From positions 1,706,315 through 1,770,314 of the forward strand of contig CP037918.1 of assembly GCA_019356535.1 (NCBI GenBank): 64,000 nucleotides of DNA, given 5' to 3'. A program made the position numbers and the translations under genes. This DNA is from Chromatiaceae bacterium. Lineage in GTDB: Bacteria; Pseudomonadota; Gammaproteobacteria; Chromatiales; Chromatiaceae. The notes beneath the pieces were generated by a model. That model did not search any database, had not been told where the DNA came from, and was given only the letters and a program-made list of their open reading frames with translations. Of this stretch, positions 35,233 to 44,645 are shown in pieces (position 1 is the stretch's first letter; the number at the start of each line of letters is the position of its first letter).

Positions 35233-36648
35233 GTGGGCCTCAAGTCACGCACCGCCAAGAAGCTCTTCGTGCTCGACACCAACGTGTTGATGCACGACCC
35301 CACTGCCCTGTTCCGCTTCGCCGAGCACGACATCTTTCTGCCCATGGTGGTGCTCGAGGAGCTCGATCACGCCAAGAAGGGCACTTCGGAAGTCGCACGC
35401 AACGTGCGTCAGGCGAGCCGCTTCCTGGCCGAACTGATGGCCCATACCGGCCCCGAGCAGATCAGCGCCGGCCTGCCGCTGAGCGGTGCGCGCCTGGCCG
35501 AGAATGCGGATCAGCAGGCCGAGCTGGGTCACCTGTTCTTCCAGACCCACCTGCAACCGGCCGCCCTGCCCGAGTCGCTGCCCGGCAACGTGCCCGACAA
35601 CAACATCCTGGGCACCGCGCTGGCGCTCAAGGCCATGGCTACCGACCGTCAGGTGGTGCTGGTCTCCAAGGACATCAACCTGCGCATCAAGGCCGCGGTG
35701 GTGGGGCTTGTCGCCGAGGACTACCACAACGACCAGGCATTGGATGATCTCGACCTGTTGTTTTCGGGGCAGACCGAACTGCCGGCAGACTTCTGGGACC
35801 GCCACTCGCGCGACATGGCGTCCTGGCAGGAAGAGGGCCGTACCTTCTACCGTGTTTCCGGCCCGGACACCCGCGAGTGGTACATCAACCAGCTGGTCTA
35901 CCAGGAGGGCGACCCGCCTTTCGAGGCCATCGTGCGCCGTAAGGAAGGCGACGATGCCATCATCGAGTGGATACAGGACTTTCGCGCCAGCAAGCATTCG
36001 GTGTGGGGCATCAACGCACTGAACCGCGAGCAGAACTTCGCGCTCAACCTGCTGATGGACCCCGAGATCGACTTCGTCACCCTGCTGGGGACCGCCGGCA
36101 CCGGCAAGACCCTGCTGGCGCTGGCCGCAGGCCTGTCGCAGGTGATGGACACCAACCGCTACCGTGAGATCGTGATGACCCGGGTAACGGTGCCCGTGGG
36201 CGAGGACATCGGATTCCTCCCCGGCACCGAGGAAGAGAAGATGACGCCCTGGATGGGCGCGCTCACCGACAACCTCGAGGTACTCACCCAGACCAGCGGT
36301 GGCGACTGGGGGCGTGCCGCCACCGACGAGCTGTTGCGCTCGAAGATTCGCATCCATTCGCTCAACTTCATGCGCGGCCGCACCTTCCTGAACAAGTACA
36401 TCATCCTCGACGAGGCGCAGAACCTCACGCCCAAGCAGATGAAGACCCTGATCACCCGCGCCGGCCCCGGTACCAAGATCGTCTGCCTGGGCAACCTGGC
36501 GCAGATCGACACGCCCTATCTCACCGAGACCACCTCGGGGCTGACCTACGTGGTGGACCGCTTCAAGAGCTGGCCGCACAGCGGGCACATCACCCTGACG
36601 CGTGGTGAGCGTTCTCGGCTGGCCGATTACGCCTCAGAGATTCTTTGA
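35233..36648 (+). CDS. phoH: PIN-PhoH ATPase (PhoH2/YlaK type)
   Basis: A 471-residue two-domain protein. The N-terminal PIN ribonuclease-like domain has an early acidic residue (D15 in FVLDTNVLM). The C-terminal PhoH ATPase has Walker A GTAGTGKT at 286-293 and Walker B IILDEAQNL. Members of this fusion are toxin-like RNA helicase-nucleases in some bacteria. The start is GTG 35233, three bases after the bcp stop, with no clear ribosome site. Its 3' end overlaps the convergent kinase gene by 15 bases. The RNA target is unknown. Confidence 0.9.
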   Translation: MGLKSRTAKKLFVLDTNVLMHDPTALFRFAEHDIFLPMVVLEELDHAKKGTSEVARNVRQASRFLAELMAHTGPEQISAGLPLSGARLAENADQQAELGHLFFQTHLQPAALPESLPGNVPDNNILGTALALKAMATDRQVVLVSKDINLRIKAAVVGLVAEDYHNDQALDDLDLLFSGQTELPADFWDRHSRDMASWQEEGRTFYRVSGPDTREWYINQLVYQEGDPPFEAIVRRKEGDDAIIEWIQDFRASKHSVWGINALNREQNFALNLLMDPEIDFVTLLGTAGTGKTLLALAAGLSQVMDTNRYREIVMTRVTVPVGEDIGFLPGTEEEKMTPWMGALTDNLEVLTQTSGGDWGRAATDELLRSKIRIHSLNFMRGRTFLNKYIILDEAQNLTPKQMKTLITRAGPGTKIVCLGNLAQIDTPYLTETTSGLTYVVDRFKSWPHSGHITLTRGERSRLADYASEIL

Positions 36649-39351
36649 AAGCGCCCGGCGCGTCCCCTCGTAGACTGCCGGCATCTTGCGCCAGGCTGTC
36701 AGAGCGATCTCGATCTTGCCCTGGCGCGCGGCGTGTTCTACCGCCTTGGCCAAGGTGGAGAACTGCATGGCCCCGACATTGGCGCTACTTGACTTGAGCG
36801 AGTGCGCCGAGACAATCATGGCCTCGGCATCCTTGGCCTCGGCAGCCTGGCGCAGCTGCTGCATCAGCTCGGCCGAACTGTCCAGCCAGGTCTGCACCAG
36901 GTCGGCGAAATCGTCGCCCATAATCTCCTGCAACTCCTCGAGCACCGAACGGTCGAGAAGTGCTTGCCGCCCGCTTGTCGGCGCTACCTCTGCCACAGCC
37001 GTCGCCGCAGGTGTTGCGGAACGCTGTCGCCCGCTCTTCCTTCCCCAGCGGCACAGCATGGCGTCCAGCTCTTCCCGGGAGACCGGCTTGGCCAGGTAGT
37101 CGTCCATACCGACAGCTAGGCACTTCTCACGGTCACCGTGCATGGCATTGGCGGTCATGGCGATGATCGGCAGATGTCCACCTCCCTGCCGTTCATGCTC
37201 GCGCCAGGCCCGGGTAGCCTCGTAGCCATCCATTACCGGCATCTGGCAATCCATCAGCACCAGGTCGAACTCACCCCGCTTCAGCCGATCGAGCGCCAGG
37301 CGCCCGTTCTCGACCACCTCGCAGACCGCGCCCAAACGATCCAGCACCCGCTTGACCACACCGGAGTTGACCGGGTTGTCCTCAACCAGCAACACCCGCA
37401 GGCCGGATGCCCCCCCCCTCCCCTGGACGGAAGCCGGAATCTCGTCGAGAGCCGTCTCCTGTTCGATATTGAGATCACGGTAACCCAATAGATCATCGTG
37501 CTGAGTCTCGTAACTGGCACTGCCGACAACATCGAATATCCGGTGCAACAAGTGTTTGAGTACGGAAGTCTGCACCCCTCCCTGAATCACCTGCACACCG
37601 AACGACTCGCGCAGGCGTCGCGCCACCCCGCTCGCACGGACGACCACGATAACGGGCAAATCTGCCAGAACCGCGTCTTCCCTGATGCCGCGCAACAGGG
37701 CCGGCAACTGTGATTCGATGCCCCGACCATCGATCAGGACTCCCTCGAAGGCCCAGCTAGGGCCGAGACACGCCACATCGCGCAAGCGACCCAGCACTGC
37801 ACCAGGAGCGGCCTCCTCGACCTTGATCCCCCATTGACCCAAGGCCTGCTCGATCTCCCTGCGCACCTCGACATCCGGCAACACGGCAAGCAGGCGTATG
37901 CCGTCCAGATCCTTGCGCAAGGTGGGGACCTCGTGAATGGAACGCCGCAGGGAGACGGTGAACCAGAAGGTGGAACCCTGTCCCAGACGTGAACGCACGC
38001 CGATACGTCCCCCCATCAGCTCCACCAGGCGACGGCAGATAGCCAGTCCCAGTCCGGTACCCCCATGCTTGCGCGTTGTCGAGGCATCCGCCTGGGTGAA
38101 CGATTCAAACAGGCGCCCGGCCGCCTCGCGAGACAGGCCGATTCCCGTATCGGTAATGCTGAAACACAGCTCCACCTCGCGCTGGCCGGCACGTTGCATC
38201 TCGATGCGTACAGAGACACCACCCTTTTCGGTGAACTTGACCGCGTTGCTCACCAGATTGGCCAGGACCTGGCGTAGACGAATGGGATCACCACGCACCG
38301 AACGGGGTACGTCCTTGTCTATACGCAGCTCCAGGCGCAGACCCTTGCGCTCGGCGCTGGTGGCCATCAGATCGAGCACGCCACGCACCAGCTCTTCCAG
38401 GTTCAGCTCGATACTCTCGAGTTCCAGCTTGCCGGAGTCGGCCTTGGCGTAATCCAGGATGTCATTGATGATCCGCAGCAGGTGCCGGGACGAGTTCAAC
38501 GCCGTGCGCACATAGCGCCGTTGCTCGTCGTTCAGTTCCGTGCCCTGAAGAAGATCGAGGATCGGCAGAATACCGTTCAGCGGGGTACGGATCTCGTGGC
38601 TGATAGTGGCCAGAAACTCGGTCTTCGCACGACTGGCACTTTCGGCCAGACTGCGCACCTCGACCAGCTCCTGGCGACAACGCGCAACCTCTTTGCGGGC
38701 CTGGTCGGCACGATCATCGGCTTCGAGCAGCCGTTCTTCCAGCTCCTTGCCACGCTTTCGAGCCTCGTTGTCGCGGGAGCGTAACCGCCCCAGCTCATGC
38801 CCCAGCAGATGCCCGCCCAGCCCCATGATGGCAGCGGCAACCACTGCCATGGCAGGCCATGATTGGACACCGCCGTCGGACAATACTGCCACGATCAACA
38901 ACAGCAGCAGCAGCCAGAAACCCGGCAACCAGTGCAGCAGAGGAAGAAACACCAGCAATACGGCCCCCAGGCCGAGCAACTGCCAGGCCGGATGCGTGCT
39001 CGCGGTACTGATGGGCATCAGCAACAACCACGAAGCCAGCTGCAGCGCCAGCAAGGAGAACAAGGCCGCCTCCCATAACAGGAGCCGATGCCGGGACACC
39101 AGCACCCGTCGCGACCCCCATCCCAGCAGCGCCAGCAACCCCGCACTGCCCCCCAGCAGCTGCAAGGGTGCCCGTTCTGCCATGTCGAGCAGATACAGGC
39201 CAACCCCGGCAAACACCAGCAACGGCGCCCCCCAGGCAGCCCAGCGCAAAGCCCCCAGCAGGGCCTCTCGATCCGCCGACCAGGCCGCCGCCCCCCTCTG
39301 CCGGGAGCCTGGCTTGCGGGCATCCTCCCAATCTTTCTGCACCGTATTCAC
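36634..39351 (-). CDS. Hybrid sensor histidine kinase with degenerate and intact receiver domains and HPt
   Basis: A 905-residue inner-membrane protein. Residues of about 30-185 hold six or seven membrane helices and no large periplasmic domain. A coiled coil (about 190-235) follows, then HisKA with H252 in ATISHEIRTPLNG and a HATPase domain (NLVSNAVKF, GTGLGLAI). A receiver-like region near 480-600 has lost its acidic pocket. The intact receiver has D701 (LVLMDCQMPVMDG). The C-terminal HPt has H850 (HSLKSSS). The layout recalls BarA/RpfC-type phosphorelays, and the signal is unknown. It runs away from the GGDEF-EAL gene, with a MITE-like element between them. No response regulator with an output domain is adjacent. 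Confidence 0.88.
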   Translation of the reverse strand: MNTVQKDWEDARKPGSRQRGAAAWSADREALLGALRWAAWGAPLLVFAGVGLYLLDMAERAPLQLLGGSAGLLALLGWGSRRVLVSRHRLLLWEAALFSLLALQLASWLLLMPISTASTHPAWQLLGLGAVLLVFLPLLHWLPGFWLLLLLLIVAVLSDGGVQSWPAMAVVAAAIMGLGGHLLGHELGRLRSRDNEARKRGKELEERLLEADDRADQARKEVARCRQELVEVRSLAESASRAKTEFLATISHEIRTPLNGILPILDLLQGTELNDEQRRYVRTALNSSRHLLRIINDILDYAKADSGKLELESIELNLEELVRGVLDLMATSAERKGLRLELRIDKDVPRSVRGDPIRLRQVLANLVSNAVKFTEKGGVSVRIEMQRAGQREVELCFSITDTGIGLSREAAGRLFESFTQADASTTRKHGGTGLGLAICRRLVELMGGRIGVRSRLGQGSTFWFTVSLRRSIHEVPTLRKDLDGIRLLAVLPDVEVRREIEQALGQWGIKVEEAAPGAVLGRLRDVACLGPSWAFEGVLIDGRGIESQLPALLRGIREDAVLADLPVIVVVRASGVARRLRESFGVQVIQGGVQTSVLKHLLHRIFDVVGSASYETQHDDLLGYRDLNIEQETALDEIPASVQGRGGASGLRVLLVEDNPVNSGVVKRVLDRLGAVCEVVENGRLALDRLKRGEFDLVLMDCQMPVMDGYEATRAWREHERQGGGHLPIIAMTANAMHGDREKCLAVGMDDYLAKPVSREELDAMLCRWGRKSGRQRSATPAATAVAEVAPTSGRQALLDRSVLEELQEIMGDDFADLVQTWLDSSAELMQQLRQAAEAKDAEAMIVSAHSLKSSSANVGAMQFSTLAKAVEHAARQGKIEIALTAWRKMPAVYEGTRRALSKNL

Positions 39352-39760
39352 CTGTCGCCCAACCCATCCTGGCCCGAATATTTCACCGGCGAACAGCGCT
39401 TGAAGTCCAAGATGCCGAATGATCGAACAAAAATGGCAAAAAGGGACGCCAATCGTCGGTTACAGTTCGTACCCCGCATTGTTCTATCCCGATGCTGATG
39501 AAACATCCGGGTTAGTAGCCTGTCAGACTTGACCGTTTGAAGCGAAAATTCGTGGAAGCGAGTCAAATGGGCTTATCGTTCGAGGCGAATAGCCGAGCCA
39601 TATAACGCCCTCGATAAGTTCAGTTGATTGCGATCCACGGATTGGCAGCCAAACAGCGTTAAATCCTACAGGCTACCCGGCGTTCTCACCCAACTGTACC
39701 TGCGAAGAGAATCCCGGTTAAGGTAAGATGATCGGACCGTGATGGACCAAGACACCCCAG
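39352..39760. other. 409-bp spacer upstream of two divergent signalling genes
   Basis: This gene-free stretch separates the hybrid kinase and the GGDEF-EAL gene. Its main content is the MITE-like element at 39516-39675. Outside that element I see no convincing promoter box or small gene; both flanking promoters must lie in it or in the element. Confidence 0.5.
39516..39675. mobile_element. MITE-like element with TA-flanked terminal inverted repeats
   Basis: GCCTGT at 39518-39523 and ACAGGC at 39668-39673 are inverted ends, and both are flanked by TA, a possible TA target duplication. The similarity extends inward (CAGACTT against AGGATTT in reverse complement). The 156-bp interior has no open frame and lower GC than its surroundings. 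TA duplication points to an IS630/Tc1-mariner-type transposase, none of which is in the window. Confidence 0.5.
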
Positions 39761-42187
39761 ATGCCGGATAGATCGCCCGATTCGACGCCAAGGTCCGATG
39801 CCAGGGAAGCGGGTTCGAATGCCCTCCCAGGCTTGGCTGAACAGGTCCAGAGCATCCGCTCGCTGTGGGCCTTCCAGCGCGAACACTGGAAGCCCGAAAC
39901 CACCGGTGAGCTCCACGAACAACTGAGTCGGCTGGCGGAGCAGGCGGAACAGGCCGGAACGAGCGAGCTTGCCGAGACCGCCTTCTGTGCCGAGGTCTAT
40001 CTGAGTTCTTTCGTCGGCATGGAAGTGCCGATGACACCCGAACAACGGGAGCACTTCGATGGGCTGCTCGCCGCGCTGGATGTGCCGCTGCCTCCTCTGG
40101 AACAGCAACCCCACGACATCGAGCCGCCGACCTCGGCGCAACCCGAGTTCCCCTCGCCCAGCATCTGTGTCCTGCCCCCCCTGCCACAAGCCTTTGCTGC
40201 TGTCGTCAGCCAATTGGGCGAAAGCGGCCTCTCCATACGGCGAGTCGACGATCCGACCGAGGCCATCCATCTGCTGCATCGTCGCCAGGCAAGCGCGGTG
40301 CTGGTAGACGTGGCATCGATTCCGAGCATGGAACCCCTGATCGAAGAACTTGCCCGCATCCACAAGAACACTGGCCGCCGCATCCCCGTGATCTATGTAG
40401 CGGAAAACGGCGACCTCGAAACCCGGATACGTGCAACCCGTGCAGGCGGCAGTGCCTTCTTCTCCCCCCCCTTCGACATACGGGATATCCGAGAACGCAT
40501 CGCCGTATTGCTGGGGACTCAGGCACCTCGCGCCCCCTATCGCGTGGTGGTGGTCGAGGATGACCTGGCACAGGCCAAGTTTGCGGCTTCGGTATTGTCA
40601 AAGGCCGGTATAAAGGTCCGAATCGTGACCGATCCAATGCAGATACTCGACCAGCTGCACGGATTCCGGCCCGACCTCATCCTGATGGACATCTACATGC
40701 CAGGAGTCAACGGCATCGAACTCACCTCGGTGATCAGGGAATACAACGAGTTTGTGAACATCCCCATCGTCTTCCTCTCGGGCGAGCAGGATACCGACAA
40801 GCAAGTAGATGCCCTGAGTGTCGGAGGCGATGACTTCATCACCAAGCCCATCCGTCCCCGCCAACTCATCGCGGTGGTCGAGAACCGCATCCGCCGCTCA
40901 CAGATGCTCTTCGGAAACGGCCCAGGCCCACAGCACGGCCATTGCACACTCACCCAGACCCAGTTTCTGGACCGGATAGCTGCCCAACTGAGCATCGACC
41001 CCATGCGTAGCCAGACGCACGCGCTCCTGTTGCTGCAGCTCGACCAAATGCACAAACTGGAGGGGCAAGCCGATTTGATCACCGAGCTCGCAGAGGTGGT
41101 GGCCAGAGAACTGGGTAGCAACGATGCACTGGCTCGCCTGGACCACGAGACGCTTGGCATCCTGGTCCGACGCTCGAACACCAACCCCATCCACGACCTG
41201 TGTTCACGTCTCCACGAGGCGGTTGCCCAGCACACCTTCACCCTCTGCGACAAACAGACAACCCCGACCATTGCCATCGGCATGGCCTTGGCACAAAAGA
41301 GCGGAAACGAAGCCCTAGAAATGATCAGCCGTGCCAGGCTGGCACTGCAGCACGCACTCGCAAACGGCCCGGGAAAAACGGTGACCCACGATGAGTCACT
41401 GGAAGAGCAGCTCGCTGCCACCAATGAAAGCGCCGTGGCCGCACGCAACGAGATTACGCAGGTCCTGCGTGAGGGCCTGGCAAATGACGAAATCAGGCTC
41501 TTCTATCAGCCAATGCTGGACCTGGTCGACCCGGGAACCGAGGCCTGGGAGATACAGCCACACCTGCCGACGACCACGGGCGAGTTACTGCCACTGCGTG
41601 AGTTGCGCAAGGAAATCGAACGTACCGGTCTCGCCGACCAGGTCGATACCTGGTTGCTCGGCAAGGGCTTGGACATCCTGAAGCAACGCCGGAACGACGC
41701 CCACAAGATCCACCTGTTCATTCCCCAGTCGGCAATCTCCCTATACAACCCCGATTACCCGGACTGGGTGTCCGAAGAACTGCGCAATCGTCGAATGGTC
41801 GGGACCGGCCTGGTGCTGCAATTCCGGCTCTCTGCCCTGTCACACGACCTGAAGGCTGCCAAGCAGGCCATTAGCCAGCTGCGCGAAATGGATATCCGTG
41901 TCTGTCTTTCGCGCTTTGCCGAGAAACCTGCAGCCTTCAAGGTACTGCGCCATGTCCGCGGCAACTTCATCCGCATCGCACCACGCCTGCTCAGAGCCGA
42001 CAAGGAAACCATCACCACCGTGATCCGCGAGGCCCACCGCCTGAACGCACGGGTCGTGGTTTCCAACATTGATGATCCGCGCGCCATCGACCTGCACTGG
42101 TCCTCGGGCGCCGACCTGTTGCAAGGCGACTTCATCCAGCAAGCGATGGATACCATGGAATACGATTTCACCCAGGTCGTGATCTGA
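39761..42187 (+). CDS. Receiver-GGDEF-EAL protein with degenerate catalytic domains
   Basis: The 808-residue protein has an acidic, helical N-terminal region, then a weak receiver-like segment (about 130-250), then a receiver with D310 (LILMDIYMPG) and the KPIRP lysine loop. A GGDEF-like domain follows, but its signature is LARLDHETLGI instead of GGDEF. The last part resembles an EAL domain: it keeps IRLFYQPMLDLV, yet the EAL position reads GTEAWEIQPHL and the metal-binding residues seem lost. This suggests a c-di-GMP-binding or scaffolding role rather than synthesis or hydrolysis. The same degeneration is seen in the FimX homologue at 58300-60402. The start ATG lacks a strong ribosome site. 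A Crp/Fnr gene follows by four bases. Confidence 0.83.
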   Translation: MPDRSPDSTPRSDAREAGSNALPGLAEQVQSIRSLWAFQREHWKPETTGELHEQLSRLAEQAEQAGTSELAETAFCAEVYLSSFVGMEVPMTPEQREHFDGLLAALDVPLPPLEQQPHDIEPPTSAQPEFPSPSICVLPPLPQAFAAVVSQLGESGLSIRRVDDPTEAIHLLHRRQASAVLVDVASIPSMEPLIEELARIHKNTGRRIPVIYVAENGDLETRIRATRAGGSAFFSPPFDIRDIRERIAVLLGTQAPRAPYRVVVVEDDLAQAKFAASVLSKAGIKVRIVTDPMQILDQLHGFRPDLILMDIYMPGVNGIELTSVIREYNEFVNIPIVFLSGEQDTDKQVDALSVGGDDFITKPIRPRQLIAVVENRIRRSQMLFGNGPGPQHGHCTLTQTQFLDRIAAQLSIDPMRSQTHALLLLQLDQMHKLEGQADLITELAEVVARELGSNDALARLDHETLGILVRRSNTNPIHDLCSRLHEAVAQHTFTLCDKQTTPTIAIGMALAQKSGNEALEMISRARLALQHALANGPGKTVTHDESLEEQLAATNESAVAARNEITQVLREGLANDEIRLFYQPMLDLVDPGTEAWEIQPHLPTTTGELLPLRELRKEIERTGLADQVDTWLLGKGLDILKQRRNDAHKIHLFIPQSAISLYNPDYPDWVSEELRNRRMVGTGLVLQFRLSALSHDLKAAKQAISQLREMDIRVCLSRFAEKPAAFKVLRHVRGNFIRIAPRLLRADKETITTVIREAHRLNARVVVSNIDDPRAIDLHWSSGADLLQGDFIQQAMDTMEYDFTQVVI

Positions 42188-42191
42188 CACC

Positions 42192-42878
42192 ATGACCAAG
42201 CCACGCGGCAACGCGCGCCGGCTGCTGATACAGCAGCGCTACCCCATGCTGGACGATCCAGAACTGGTGACCGCCATCGATCAGGTGGGCCTGAATGCCA
42301 GGCTGCCTGCTGGCGCCGCGATCTGTGACCTAGGACAGGAGTGCACCCACCTGGCACTGATCCTCGAGGGGCGCGCCCGGGTCTACGAGCTGGCCGAATC
42401 GGGACGTGAGATCACCCTCTACCGTATCGAGGCCGGCGAATGCTGCATTCTCACCGCCTCCTGCATCCTCGGCGGCGAGCGTTTTCCTGCCATCGCCAGT
42501 TGCGAACGGGATCTGCAGGTCATCCTGATCCCCGCTGCCCACGTCGAAGACTTCATGCTGCGCTTCCCGGCCTGGCGGCGCTTCATCTGGCGCCTGCTCG
42601 CCACCCGGCTGTCCGGGGTACTGGCGCTGCTCGAGGAGGTGACCTTCCGCCGCCTGGACCAGCGGCTGCTGCGCTACCTGTTGCAGCGAGGCGTGGAAAG
42701 TGGCCGTGACGACCTGGCGATCACCCATCAGACTATCGCCGACGACCTGGGCACCTCGCGCGAGGTAGTCAGCCGCGTACTCAAGGATCTGGCGCACCGC
42801 GGCATGCTGGAGCTTGCACGTGGCCAGATACGCCTGCGCCGACAGGCGCTGGAACAGGCGCTGGCTCAATGTGACTAA
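42192..42878 (+). CDS. Crp/Fnr family transcriptional regulator
   Basis: A 228-residue protein with an N-terminal cyclic-nucleotide-binding-like domain (LALILEGRARVYELAESGREITL) and a C-terminal winged helix-turn-helix (ITHQTIADDLGTSREVVSRVLKDL). Cysteines in the sensor domain (GECCILTASCILGG) could hold a redox or metal site, but they are not in the FNR N-terminal spacing. The signal is therefore unclear. It is four bases downstream of the GGDEF-EAL gene and 69 bases upstream of the DUF2892 gene. I found no strong palindromic site in the 42879-42947 spacer. Confidence 0.88.
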   Translation: MTKPRGNARRLLIQQRYPMLDDPELVTAIDQVGLNARLPAGAAICDLGQECTHLALILEGRARVYELAESGREITLYRIEAGECCILTASCILGGERFPAIASCERDLQVILIPAAHVEDFMLRFPAWRRFIWRLLATRLSGVLALLEEVTFRRLDQRLLRYLLQRGVESGRDDLAITHQTIADDLGTSREVVSRVLKDLAHRGMLELARGQIRLRRQALEQALAQCD

Positions 42879-42947
42879 GTCACCGACGGCCTCTCGGCGA
42901 CTGTCTAGACTGGAGCCACATCAACCAGAAGCACAAAGGAGATCGTC

Positions 42948-43130
42948 ATGAAACGGAACATTGGGGGAATCGATCGTATCCTTCGCCTGGTCGTAGGCGT
43001 AGCACTGCTCGGCTGGGGCTACATGAACCAGAACTGGTGGGGCGCTCTCGGCATCATCCCGCTGTTCACCGGGGCGATGGGCTGGTGCCCGCTCTACCTG
43101 CCCCTTGGGCTCAGCACTAAGAAGGACTGA
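42948..43130 (+). CDS. DUF2892 inner-membrane protein
   Basis: A 60-residue protein with two membrane helices and the DUF2892 pattern: MKRNIGGIDRILRLVVGVAL, then WWGALGIIPLFTGAMGWCPLYLPLG. DUF2892 domains occur alone or fused to rhodanese, as in E. coli YgaP. A role in sulfur handling is possible from that link but unproven. AAAGGAGATCGTC gives an excellent ribosome site. An intrinsic terminator follows 23 bases after the stop. Confidence 0.88.
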   Translation: MKRNIGGIDRILRLVVGVALLGWGYMNQNWWGALGIIPLFTGAMGWCPLYLPLGLSTKKD

Positions 43131-43152
43131 GTCCCGGGTATTGCCCTGTGAC

Positions 43153-43176
43153 AAGCCCCCATAGGGGGCTTTTTTC
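43153..43176 (+). terminator. Intrinsic terminator after DUF2892 gene
   Basis: AAGCCCCC (43153-43160) pairs with GGGGGCTT (43164-43171) around ATA and runs into a T-tract. Its 8-bp GC-rich stem and T-tail are typical. It also faces the end of the convergent AI-2E-type gene. Confidence 0.85.
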
Positions 43177-43186
43177 ATGTATGGGC

Positions 43187-44245
43187 TCAGGCGCTGCGGG
43201 GATGATGATCGGGCCAGGCACGCAATATCGCGTTCACCAGGGTGGCCAGTGGGATGGCGAAGAATACTCCCCAGAACCCCCACAGGCCGCCGAACACCAG
43301 GATGGAGACGATGATCGCCACCGGGTGCAGATTGACCACCTCGCCGAACAGCAGGGGCACCAGGAGGTTGCCGTCGATGGCCTGGATGACCAGGTAGGCC
43401 ACGGTCACTCCGATGAAATCCGGCCCCCAGCCCCACTGGAACCAGGCCACCAGCAACACCGGCACCGTCACCACGGTGGCCCCGACATAGGGGACCACCA
43501 CCGACAGGCCCACCAGCACCGCCAACAGCATGGCATATTGCAGGCCGAACAACGAGAAGGTGACAAAGCTGGCGGCCCAGACGATGACGATCTCCCAGAA
43601 CTTGCCGCGCACGTAGTTGGCGATCTGCCTGTCCACCTCGATCCACACCCGGGTGGCCAGGCTGCGCTCGCCGGGCAGGAAGCGGCTGAACCAGCCGATG
43701 ATCAGCTCCTTGTCCTTGAGAAAGAAGAACACCAGCATCGGCATGAGCACCAGATAGACGACGAGGGTCAGCAATCCGACCACCGAGGCCAGCGACAACG
43801 ACAGCACCTTCTGGCCGAACACAGCGATCTCGCCACGCAAGGTGTCGAGAATCCGAGCCACCTGGTCGGCGGTGACGATCTCGGGATAACGCTCCGGCAG
43901 GGTCATCAGCACCCGCTGGCCTTCGCTGATCATGTTGGGCAATTGCTGAACCAGCTGGGTGACCTGACGCGACACCACCGGCAACAAGCCGAACAACACG
44001 GCCGAGAGAAACACCATGAAGGCGATGAACACCAACACCACGGCCAGCAGGCGCGGCATGCCGCGGTCCTCCAGCAACACCACCAGCCCCTCGAGCAAGT
44101 AGGCGATCACCGCGCTGGCGAGCACAGGCGCCAGCATGTCGCCCATGATGAGCACCACCGTGAAGCCCACCAGCAGCACCGCCACCAGAAACACGATCTG
44201 GGGATCGGAGAAGGTCCGGCGGAACCAGTCGGCAATCAGCTGCAT
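43187..44245 (-). CDS. AI-2E family transporter (PerM/YdiK type)
   Basis: A 352-residue inner-membrane protein with about eight helices, of the AI-2E exporter family. Characteristic segments are FFLKDKELIIGWFSRFLPG, the mid-protein WAASFVTFSLFGLQYAMLLAVL run and the VPYVGATV region, plus PLLFGEVVNLHPVAIIVSIL near the end. Proposed substrates range from autoinducer-2 to Na+/Li+, and none can be chosen here. GGGGGTG lies before the ATG. It is downstream of lysR and a hypothetical gene on the same strand. Confidence 0.87.
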   Translation of the reverse strand: MQLIADWFRRTFSDPQIVFLVAVLLVGFTVVLIMGDMLAPVLASAVIAYLLEGLVVLLEDRGMPRLLAVVLVFIAFMVFLSAVLFGLLPVVSRQVTQLVQQLPNMISEGQRVLMTLPERYPEIVTADQVARILDTLRGEIAVFGQKVLSLSLASVVGLLTLVVYLVLMPMLVFFFLKDKELIIGWFSRFLPGERSLATRVWIEVDRQIANYVRGKFWEIVIVWAASFVTFSLFGLQYAMLLAVLVGLSVVVPYVGATVVTVPVLLVAWFQWGWGPDFIGVTVAYLVIQAIDGNLLVPLLFGEVVNLHPVAIIVSILVFGGLWGFWGVFFAIPLATLVNAILRAWPDHHPRSA

Positions 44246-44257
44246 AACACCCCCTTG

Positions 44258-44632
44258 TCAGTCGTCGCGTCCAGCATAACGGCGCCACGCTGCTTCGAAC
44301 AGTGCCTCCAGCTCGTCGATCACCTCGGCAGCGGGTCGCCCCTGCATGACATGGGCGTTCATCAATGCCGCTGCCTGGTGCAGCAGCTCATCCTTGTTCA
44401 GCATGGGGTAGTTACGCGACAAGCGGCGCATGGCCGCCACCACCGTTTCTTCTTCGGGGCGCGGCAGGCCCAGCGGCTCTGCCGGGGGTGCGTCCTGCGC
44501 GGCATCGGGGGTCTCCCGCGCCGCCAGGTAACGGGCGAAATCCAGCAGGCTGTTCCGGGCACGCTCATCAAGGCGCCGAAACAGTCTCAACAGCTCCTGC
44601 TGCTGTGGGGACGGGGGCTGCGGAGAGAGCAT
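44258..44632 (-). CDS. Hypothetical protein
   Basis: A 124-residue soluble, mostly helical, acidic protein from ATG 44632 (MLSPQPPSPQQQELLRLFRRL). I do not recognise the family. It has no signal peptide, membrane segment or motif. It lies between the LysR gene and the AI-2E gene, with gaps of 13 and 12 bases, so it is very likely part of their operon. The longer open frame upstream overlaps lysR and is rejected. Confidence 0.62.
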   Translation of the reverse strand: MLSPQPPSPQQQELLRLFRRLDERARNSLLDFARYLAARETPDAAQDAPPAEPLGLPRPEEETVVAAMRRLSRNYPMLNKDELLHQAAALMNAHVMQGRPAAEVIDELEALFEAAWRRYAGRDD

Positions 44633-44645
44633 GTACGACCTCGTC

